Made by a program: the position numbers and the translations under genes
Part shown: positions 57,396-64,000 of the stretch, one piece after another
How the letters are laid out: every line of letters starts with the position of its first letter
Numbering within the stretch: the stretch's first letter is position 1
The notes under the pieces: model-generated
Told to the model about the DNA's origin: nothing
What the model saw: the letters and a program-made list of their open reading frames with translations, nothing else
Databases searched by the model: none
Origin: Ectopseudomonas toyotomiensis
GTDB lineage: Bacteria; Pseudomonadota; Gammaproteobacteria; Pseudomonadales; Pseudomonadaceae
Assembly: GCF_900115695.1 (NCBI RefSeq)
Contig: NZ_FOXK01000003.1
Coordinates: forward strand, 248,001-312,000
DNA length: 64,000 bases
Reading direction: 5' to 3'

Positions 57396-58064
57396 ATGAG
57401 CGACAAGATCAAGGTGGGCATAGTCGATGACCATCCACTGCTACGGCAGGGGGTCGCCGCGACCCTGGGCCGGGTCGAGGACTTCGAGGTGGTGGAGCAG
57501 GGCGGTTGCGCCGACGAAGCGCGGGAAATTTCCGCGCGCTGTCAGCCTGATGTGCTGCTGATGGATGTCAACATGCCGGGCGATACCTTCGCCGCGGTAC
57601 GCGCCATCAGCAAGGCGCAGCCGAAGGTCAAGGTGTTGATGCTGACGGTATCGGAGTCCGAGGACGACGCCTATTCGGCTCTGGAGGGCGGTGCCCAGGG
57701 CTACGTGCTAAAGGGTGTCAGTGGTCCCGAGCTGATTCAGGCGATTCGCACCGTGGCCAAGGGTGAAACCTTTATCACCCCGGCGTTGGCGACGCGCCTG
57801 CTGAGCAACTTCCGCAAGCACCAGACCGAGCAGCGTGGGGTAGATCTCACCCACCGCGAAGAACAGATCATTCGCGAGGTCGCCAACGGTCTGACCAATC
57901 GCGAGGTGGCGGCCAAGCTGGGCTTGAGCGAGAAGACGGTGAAGTACTACATGACCAACGTGATGCAGAAGCTGCATGCGCGCAATCGTGTCGAGGCGGT
58001 GGCGGCAGTGCGCCGCTATTGGGAAAGCCACAAGACCTGGACGGTAGGCATCGGTGCGCCGTGA
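57396..58064 (+). CDS. LuxR/NarL-family response regulator
   Basis: The 222-residue protein has a receiver domain (VGIVDDHPLLRQGVAATL, phosphorylated Asp57 in LLMDVNMPGD) and a LuxR-type DNA-binding domain (LTHREEQIIREVANGLTNREVAAKLG, here described in two parts by its NREVAAKLGLSEKTVKYY helix). GGGGAG 9 nt upstream of 57396 supports the start. It lies between the two peroxidase genes and is tail-to-tail with a kinase, so it probably controls this locus. Confidence 0.9.
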   Translation: MSDKIKVGIVDDHPLLRQGVAATLGRVEDFEVVEQGGCADEAREISARCQPDVLLMDVNMPGDTFAAVRAISKAQPKVKVLMLTVSESEDDAYSALEGGAQGYVLKGVSGPELIQAIRTVAKGETFITPALATRLLSNFRKHQTEQRGVDLTHREEQIIREVANGLTNREVAAKLGLSEKTVKYYMTNVMQKLHARNRVEAVAAVRRYWESHKTWTVGIGAP

Positions 58065-58075
58065 CGGCACAGGTG

Positions 58076-59551
58076 TTACTGGCAGTTTTCGTCATCGTGT
58101 AAATCGAATCTGGCCGTGACCCGGGTGCCTTGCCCGGGGGCCGATTCGAGCTCGAACGTTCCGCCTAGAGACTCCACCCGATAGCGCATGCCCACCAGTC
58201 CCAGGCGCGAGCGATGTGACCCTGTCGCGGCCTGAAGACCCTGATCGATGCCGGCGCCGGCGTCCGCCACCTGGACTTCCAGTACGCCCTGCCTGCACTC
58301 GGCGCTGACCCGCTGTCCCTGGCCGCCGGCATGGTGGAAGGCGTTGTTCAACGCCTCCTGTACCAGCCGGTAGACGCAGATCTTGTAGGGAAGACTCAGC
58401 GCCTCGGGTAACTCGCCGAGATCTAGCTGCACCTTGGTTTCGCTGCGTTGCTCATGGCGTTGCACCACCAGTTTGAGCAGCTCATCCAGATTCAGCTCGT
58501 TGATTTCCGGCAGGGCCAGGCCACGGGAAATACCGCGAATCTCGCGCAGGCTTTCCTGCGCGGCGTTGCGGATGGTCTCCAATGGCTCGCTGGTCGTGCT
58601 AGTCGACAATGCCGCCAGCTCATCCAGGCGCAGCAGGATCAGGGTCAGGAGCTGCGCCGGACCATCGTGCAGGTCGGCGCCCAGACGTCTGTGGGTGAGT
58701 TCATTGATCGTGGCGAACTCCTGGCTGGCGGTGGCAATGCGTCGCTGCAGGGTGGCATTTTGCTCATGCAGCGCCAGTTGTGCATGTATCTGCTGGCGCA
58801 GGGCCGTCTGCTGTTTGCCGATGATGCGATCACCGTGGCGGACAATGAGAAACAGCAGCACCAGCATGGCCAGGGTAGCGGCGGCGATGATTGCCCAGAC
58901 CTGCAGATGGATGCTGCCGATCTCGTGCTCCATCTCGTAGAACTCGCCGATGGCGATGATCTTCCCGCTACCGAACTCGCGCAGCGGCACGTAGGTTTCG
59001 TAAAGCGGCCGATCGAAGCTGCGCTCGTAGGCGTGCTCGTCATGATCCAGCGGGCTCAGGCGGGTGACCACCTTGCCCTGCATGGCCTCGGCGATGGGGC
59101 CGGCCGGGTGATAGTAGAAGACCGGTCGCTTGCTGGTGCTGTAGACGTTGCGCCCATCGGGCAGCCAGATCTTTATCGAGAGTACATGCTGTTTGAGCGA
59201 GGTTTCTTTCATCAGATCATCGATGGCTTGCGCACTTTCGGGCTTCAGCGTGCTTGCTGTAGCCAGTTCCTGCACATATTCGTCCAGATAGGCCTCCATG
59301 TAGATGGCCGCACCTTCGCCGGCGCTGTGCGCGGCTGCCAGCTTGATCTGCTGGCTGACCAGGCTGCCGACGAAGGTCATGCTCAGGCCCAGGATCAATG
59401 CGGCGAGCAGGATGAATTGGGTCGAGCGGTTGAGCCCGGCCAGAGGGTGCCAGAGGCGCTGAGGCCAGGTGTCGGGCGATTCGACCATGGTCTGATCTGC
59501 AGGCTCGACGAAAGTCTTCGAATTTGATTCGACCTTTGCCTCTGTGGCCAT
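58076..59551 (-). CDS. Sensor histidine kinase (NarX/DegS-like HisKA_3 type)
   Basis: The 491-residue protein has two membrane segments (about 46-66 and 190-212) flanking a periplasmic sensor domain of about 125 residues. A HisKA_3 domain follows with His295 in DLHDGPAQLL and a C-terminal ATPase domain (LVQEALNNAFHHA, VADAGAGI, LGLVGMRYRVESLGG). I start it at 59551; the open frame begins 54 nt earlier. Its stop is 11 bp from the stop of the response regulator. The signal is unknown; a role in the peroxidase locus is inferred from position. Confidence 0.9.
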   Translation of the reverse strand: MATEAKVESNSKTFVEPADQTMVESPDTWPQRLWHPLAGLNRSTQFILLAALILGLSMTFVGSLVSQQIKLAAAHSAGEGAAIYMEAYLDEYVQELATASTLKPESAQAIDDLMKETSLKQHVLSIKIWLPDGRNVYSTSKRPVFYYHPAGPIAEAMQGKVVTRLSPLDHDEHAYERSFDRPLYETYVPLREFGSGKIIAIGEFYEMEHEIGSIHLQVWAIIAAATLAMLVLLFLIVRHGDRIIGKQQTALRQQIHAQLALHEQNATLQRRIATASQEFATINELTHRRLGADLHDGPAQLLTLILLRLDELAALSTSTTSEPLETIRNAAQESLREIRGISRGLALPEINELNLDELLKLVVQRHEQRSETKVQLDLGELPEALSLPYKICVYRLVQEALNNAFHHAGGQGQRVSAECRQGVLEVQVADAGAGIDQGLQAATGSHRSRLGLVGMRYRVESLGGTFELESAPGQGTRVTARFDLHDDENCQ

Positions 59552-60106
59552 TCGCCTTGCTCCCCGATGCTGGTGACAAGCGCTTTGTGCAGGCAGCCGA
59601 TGCAATCAGTCGACGCCTGTCTCAACAAGCTAGTCCAGGATGCGCTGCGGGGCGGCTTTTATCGCGGTTGCCACCTCGACTGGAGTAGCGACGATGCCTG
59701 TAGAGCGGTACCGGCATCGGCTGGACCTTAGCTTGACCTGGCCCCCCGCAGGGCCCTTGCAGTCGAGTGTGAGCGTGCTGGAGTCGCCGCGCAGGAGAGG
59801 GCGCGCAACTTCGAGCGTGCTCATCCGGGAAGGTAAACCATGGCTTTGCGCATCGTTGTCAGAAGTCGATCGGTGGACAGTCCAGCCGATTTGTTCGCGC
59901 TGCGTTTTCACGGGCCACCACCACCCTGAGTGGTCGGCAAGCTTCAAGCTTGCCGACCACTCAGGGTGTGCGGCGCAGTTGCCTGCCACATCCCCTCTCA
60001 TTCTGTACTTGTTCGCCAACGTCCGACCACGCCGTTGCAATGTTGCCGTATGCATGTGGTTTTCCTGACCTGAACGTCAGTTGTACTCAGCATTGAGGGA
60101 ACAAAG
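59552..60106. other. 555-bp intergenic region before the second peroxidase gene
   Basis: No convincing gene is seen. Short open frames on both strands around 59630-60068 have no ribosome-binding site and read as low-complexity text. The region holds the 47-bp perfect palindrome at 59922-59968 and must contain the promoters of the kinase (leftward) and the second peroxidase (rightward). Confidence 0.65.
59922..59968. repeat. Perfect 23-bp inverted repeat with a single-base centre
   Basis: The left arm at 59922-59944 (CACCCTGAGTGG, then TCGGCAAGCTT) is exactly inverted at 59946-59968, with only C59945 between. Such a near-uninterrupted palindrome can form a long hairpin in RNA or a cruciform in DNA. 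It is not followed by a T run. It lies 138 bp upstream of the second peroxidase start. Confidence 0.85.
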
Positions 60107-63100
60107 ATGGCCACTCTAACCGTCAATCAAGCCGATCTTGTTTTCATTCTCCAGCAGATCAAGATTTCCGAAGCCCATGCCGCCGGCGAGTCGCTCTATG
60201 ACCTGGTCGGCAACCCACTGTTGCCCTGGGGCCTGCGCACCGTCGATGGCACCTACAACAATCTGGTGCCGGGCCAACAGTACTATGGCTCGGCCGATCA
60301 ACTGATGCCCCGCCTGCTCGATCCGGTATTCCGCGATGCAGAAAATGGTATCGATGGGCCGGGCGCTCCTCCCGGTTTCCCCACTGGCAGCCAAAGCACC
60401 AGCTATGCCCAGACCAGCGGCTACGTGGTCGACTCGCAGCCGCGCACCATCAGCAACCTGATCGTCGACCAGAGCCTGGGTAACCTGGCGGCGGTGATTG
60501 CGGCGCTGGATTACGCTGGCTCGGAAAACTCCTTTGCCGATGCGCAACAGGTAATGCAGGCGCACAACGCCTTGAAAGCGGCCGAAAGCGCCGCCGCTGG
60601 CAACAGCGCCCTGGTACAGGCCAGCGCGGAAACCCTGGCCGCTTCCACGGCAGCCGCTCAGGCCGCCGCATCCACGGCCGCGGCCGCACAAGCACAGGCC
60701 GATCAGGACGCTCTGGTGTATAGCGATGCCCTGGCTGTGGTCGCCAGTGCGGTAGAAGTGCAGAGCCTGGCCTTGCAGGCCTACATGGCTGCCATTGGTA
60801 CGCCCGACGAGGGCGCTGCCCAGGCGGCCTTCCTCAGTGCTGCGATCGCCACCGCCCAGGCCCAGGCTGATGCCAATGCCAAAGCCACGGTGGCCGCCGA
60901 GTCTGCTGCTGCCGCGCAGGCTGCCAACCAGGAGGCGCAGGCAGCAGCCACACAACTGGCCAGCGACACTGCTGCCCACCAGGCCGTACTGGCCGAGGCT
61001 GCCGCCGACGATGCTGCGGTCGTTGCCGCTTCTGCGGCGCTGGATACGCTGCTGGACGAGTTCGGCATCGTGGTGGAAAACGGCACGGTCGTGATCCCCA
61101 ATATCGCCCCGGACGAAGGCCTGACGGCGCCGTTCAACTCCTGGATGACCCTGTTCGGCCAGTTCTTCGACCATGGTCTGGATCTGGTCAACAAAGGTGG
61201 CAGTGGTACCGTTTATATCCCGCTGCAACCGGACGACCCGCTGTACGTCGAGGGTTCGCACAGCAACTTCATGGTGGTCACTCGCGCTACCAACCAACCC
61301 GGGGCAGATGGCATTCTCGGCACGGCTGACGATATCCGCGAGCACACCAACCAGACCACGCCCTTCATCGACCAGAACCAGACCTACACCTCGCACGCCT
61401 CGCACCAGGTGTTCCTGCGTGAGTACGTGATGGTCGACGGCAAGCCGATGGCTACCGGGCATATGCTCGACGGCCAGAACGGTGGCCTGGCCACCTGGGC
61501 CGATATCAAGGCGCAGGCCCGCGAGATGCTCGGCATCAACCTCACCGATGCCGACGTGACCAATGTGCCGCTGCTGGCCACTGACGAGTACGGCCAATTC
61601 ATTCGTGGCGAGAACGGGTTTGCCATGTTGATCATGCCGGGCAACCCGCCAGTACAGGTAGAGGGTGACCCGGACAATCCCATCAGCACCCAGGGGGCTG
61701 TCCGCACCGGCCATGCCTTCCTCGACGATATCGCCCATAACGCGGTACCGGTGATAGTCGGCGGCCAATTGGTGGCCGATGCCGATGAGGTGGCCGGCAA
61801 CGCCGTGGCGGTCAACCCCATGACCGGGCGCAACCTCGAGTACGACAACGAACTGCTCGATGCCCACTTCATCACCGGCGACGGCCGCGGCAACGAGAAT
61901 ATCGGCCTGACCGCGGTGCACCATGTGTTCCACGCCGAGCACAATCGTCTGGTCGAGGCCAACAAGCAGACCATTCTCGATACCGGCGATCTGGCCTTTA
62001 TCAACGAGTGGCTGTTGGTACCGGTGAGCGAGGTGCCGGCAAGCGCCGATGGGCTGATCTGGAACGGTGAGCGCTTGTTCCAGGCCGCTCGTTTCGTCAA
62101 CGAGATGCAGTACCAGCACCTGGTGTTCGAGGAATTCGCCCGCACCGTGCAGCCGTTGGTGGACGTGTTCGTGTTCTCCAACACGGCTGACATCGATCCG
62201 GCCATCGTTGCCGAGTTCGCCCATGTGGTGTATCGCTTCGGTCACTCCATGCTCAACGAGACGGTGGCGCGCCTGGACAACAGCATGCAGTCCAGCGACA
62301 TCGGCCTGATCGAGGCCTTCCTCAACCCCATCGAGTTCACCCAGGGCGGCACCCTCAGCGCCGATCAGGCCGCTGGTTCGATCATCCGTGGCATGACCCG
62401 GCAGACTGGCAATGAGATCGACGAATTCGTCACCGAGGCGCTGCGCAACAACCTGGTCGGCCTGCCGTTGGACCTGGCGGCGATCAATATTGCCCGCGGT
62501 CGCGACACCGGGGTTCCCTCGCTGAACAACGCCCGTGCGCAGTTCTACGAAATGACCGGCGACAGCCAGCTCAAGCCTTACGACAGCTGGATCGACTTCA
62601 CCCTGCACATCAAGACGCCGGCCTCGATCATCAACTTTATCGCCGCCTACGGCACGCACAGCAGCATCACCTCGGCCACCACCCTGGAGGCCAAGCGCGA
62701 TGCCGCCATGGCCCTGGTGCTGGGCGGAACGGGCGCACCGGCGGACCGCGATGACTTCCTCAACGCGCGCGGCGAGTATGCCGTGAACAAGGGCGGGCTG
62801 GATCTGGTGGACTTCTGGATCGGTGGGTTGGCCGAGCAGAACATGCCATTCGGCGGCATTCTCGGTTCCACCTTCAACTTCGTCTTCGAAGTGCAGATGG
62901 AGAACCTGCAGAACGGCGACCGTTTCTACTACCTCAGTCGTACTCAGGGCATGAACCTGCTCAACGAACTGGAGGCCAACAGCTTCGCCGCCCTGGTGAT
63001 GCGCAACACCGACCTGGGCGACCCCAACGCCTCGCACTTGCCGGGGGCGCTGTTCCAGCGCGTGGACTACATCCTCGAACTGGATATGAACCGTCAACAG

Positions 63101-64000
63101 TATGCCGATCCGGTGGGCAGCAACCCGATCCTCAACGCCCTGGCACCGCTGGTTATTCGTGACAATCCAGCCACAGCCGGAGCGGATAGCAATTACCTGC
63201 GCTACACAGGCGATGCCCATGTGGTGCTGGGCGGCACCAACGGCGACGACATCCTCATCGCCGGGGCCGGCGACGACACCCTGTGGGGCGACGGCGGCAA
63301 CGACCGCCTGGAGGGCGGTTACGGCATCGACCATATCTTCGGTGGCGCCGGCGACGACATCATCACCGATATCGGCGACGCCGACGTGATCCATGGCGAC
63401 GACGGCAACGACGTGATCCACACCGGCCCAGGCCTCGACCTGGTGTTTGGCGGCGGTGGCATGGACTTCATCTATGGCGGGCCGGACGGCAAGGAAATCT
63501 TCGGTGGGCGTGACAACGACTTCATCTTCAGCGGCGACGGGCCCAGCTTCATTCTCGGCAACGAGGGCGACGATTGGCTGGAGGGCGGCGCCGGTTTCGA
63601 CACCCTGGCCGGCGACAACTCTGAGTTGTTCTTCAACAGCCCGATCATCGGTCACGACGTGATGATGGGTGGCGGCAACGACAACGACTACGACGGCGAG
63701 TCCGGCGATGACATCATGGTCCAGGGCCCAGGCATCCATCGTAACGAGGGCATGTGGGGCTTCGACTGGGCGATCCACAAGGACAATAGCCTGGCGGCCT
63801 ATTCCGACCTCAACACGCCGATCTTCGCCACCGACTTCGAGGACATCCTGCGCGACCGCTTCGATCAGGTCGAAGGCCTGTCCGGTTGGATTCACGACGA
63901 TCAGCTGTTCGGCGACGACCGCGTGGATGACACCGCGGCCGGTGAGAATTCGTTGTTCAACCACGAGCTGACGCTGTCCGGGATGAACCGTATCGCCGGG
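60107..64000 (+). CDS. Second RTX-linked animal-type heme peroxidase, 3' partial
   Basis: An ATG at 60107, preceded by GAGGGAACAAAG, opens a frame that continues without stop to the right edge (1298 codons visible). It begins like the first protein (MATLTVNQADLVFILQQI) and has one peroxidase domain with D355-H356 (FGQFFDHG), R594-x-x-E597 and H713 (RFGHSM), followed by RTX repeats from about residue 1038. Between the segment ending NLAAVIAALDYA and the next conserved strand, about residues 145-310, lies an Ala-rich, probably helical insertion absent from the other two domains. It is likely exported by the same type I system. Whether it carries a second peroxidase domain beyond the window is unknown. 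Confidence 0.92.
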   Translation, partial: MATLTVNQADLVFILQQIKISEAHAAGESLYDLVGNPLLPWGLRTVDGTYNNLVPGQQYYGSADQLMPRLLDPVFRDAENGIDGPGAPPGFPTGSQSTSYAQTSGYVVDSQPRTISNLIVDQSLGNLAAVIAALDYAGSENSFADAQQVMQAHNALKAAESAAAGNSALVQASAETLAASTAAAQAAASTAAAAQAQADQDALVYSDALAVVASAVEVQSLALQAYMAAIGTPDEGAAQAAFLSAAIATAQAQADANAKATVAAESAAAAQAANQEAQAAATQLASDTAAHQAVLAEAAADDAAVVAASAALDTLLDEFGIVVENGTVVIPNIAPDEGLTAPFNSWMTLFGQFFDHGLDLVNKGGSGTVYIPLQPDDPLYVEGSHSNFMVVTRATNQPGADGILGTADDIREHTNQTTPFIDQNQTYTSHASHQVFLREYVMVDGKPMATGHMLDGQNGGLATWADIKAQAREMLGINLTDADVTNVPLLATDEYGQFIRGENGFAMLIMPGNPPVQVEGDPDNPISTQGAVRTGHAFLDDIAHNAVPVIVGGQLVADADEVAGNAVAVNPMTGRNLEYDNELLDAHFITGDGRGNENIGLTAVHHVFHAEHNRLVEANKQTILDTGDLAFINEWLLVPVSEVPASADGLIWNGERLFQAARFVNEMQYQHLVFEEFARTVQPLVDVFVFSNTADIDPAIVAEFAHVVYRFGHSMLNETVARLDNSMQSSDIGLIEAFLNPIEFTQGGTLSADQAAGSIIRGMTRQTGNEIDEFVTEALRNNLVGLPLDLAAINIARGRDTGVPSLNNARAQFYEMTGDSQLKPYDSWIDFTLHIKTPASIINFIAAYGTHSSITSATTLEAKRDAAMALVLGGTGAPADRDDFLNARGEYAVNKGGLDLVDFWIGGLAEQNMPFGGILGSTFNFVFEVQMENLQNGDRFYYLSRTQGMNLLNELEANSFAALVMRNTDLGDPNASHLPGALFQRVDYILELDMNRQQYADPVGSNPILNALAPLVIRDNPATAGADSNYLRYTGDAHVVLGGTNGDDILIAGAGDDTLWGDGGNDRLEGGYGIDHIFGGAGDDIITDIGDADVIHGDDGNDVIHTGPGLDLVFGGGGMDFIYGGPDGKEIFGGRDNDFIFSGDGPSFILGNEGDDWLEGGAGFDTLAGDNSELFFNSPIIGHDVMMGGGNDNDYDGESGDDIMVQGPGIHRNEGMWGFDWAIHKDNSLAAYSDLNTPIFATDFEDILRDRFDQVEGLSGWIHDDQLFGDDRVDDTAAGENSLFNHELTLSGMNRIAG

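Noticed and set aside
59630..60068. Short open frames on both strands between the kinase and second peroxidase
   Set aside because: The similar texts on the two strands arise from the palindrome at 59922-59968. No ribosome-binding site or domain is visible.
46231..63964. Very long open frames on the minus strand opposite both RTX peroxidase genes
   Set aside because: They are by-products of GC-rich codon bias and of repeated Gly/Asp codons. Their text is low in recognisable motifs and lies wholly opposite strongly supported plus-strand genes.

Overview
The window looks like a chromosome segment from a high-GC Pseudomonas, probably of the P. mendocina/oleovorans/pseudoalcaligenes type. The reasons are the gene content and order (mobA/moaB/moeA, two NlpC/P60 lipoproteins, a B12-riboswitch cob operon, rnd-ycgL, ptrB, HIT, YafJ and DUF2937 genes), GTAGGAGC-type REP elements, and a tRNA-Pro integration site. 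The assignment rests on family recognition and remembered synteny with P. aeruginosa, not on a search.

Layout. 1-2174 is the end of an integrated element: the tail of a phage polyvalent protein, then a tyrosine integrase facing away from tRNA-Pro(CGG), which is the likely attachment site. 2262-6809 is core housekeeping: a DUF903 lipoprotein, mobA divergent from moaB-moeA, two tandem NlpC/P60 lipoproteins and a small HNH protein. 6853-16115 is a cobalamin riboswitch followed by ten tightly packed late B12 genes (cobO, cobB, bluB, cbiB, cobD, cobQ, cobU, cobT, cobC, cobS), interrupted only by a REP element between cobQ and cobU. 16189-25101 holds a MarR regulator, an MFS transporter, a 41-codon membrane ORF, a periplasmic glutathione peroxidase, a secreted lipase with its foldase, a hybrid kinase/LuxR-regulator pair, a FadL-like porin and an unknown protein. 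25301-39934 is mostly conserved single genes (sulfurtransferase, gdhA, rnd, ycgL, ycgN, a metallopeptidase-like protein, an RNA methyltransferase, yajD, ptrB, HIT, YafJ, DUF2937).

39968-64000 is the most unusual part. A complete type I secretion operon (ABC exporter, HlyD adaptor, TolC-like channel) is divergent from a 4082-residue RTX protein with two complete animal-type heme peroxidase domains. A convergent two-component pair follows, and then a second, incomplete RTX peroxidase gene runs off the right edge. All three peroxidase domains keep the distal His, the Arg-x-x-Glu pair and the proximal His. The third carries an alanine-rich helical insertion of about 165 residues. The first protein has an internal 4.4-kb block duplication, and its C-terminal RTX region has an exact 954-bp higher-order repeat. 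The simplest reading is an exported oxidative-enzyme system with its own secretion machinery and probably its own sensor-regulator pair. A giant two-domain RTX peroxidase of this general kind has, as I recall, been described in P. putida; the paired-gene locus, the insertion and the motif shuffling are what deserve attention here.
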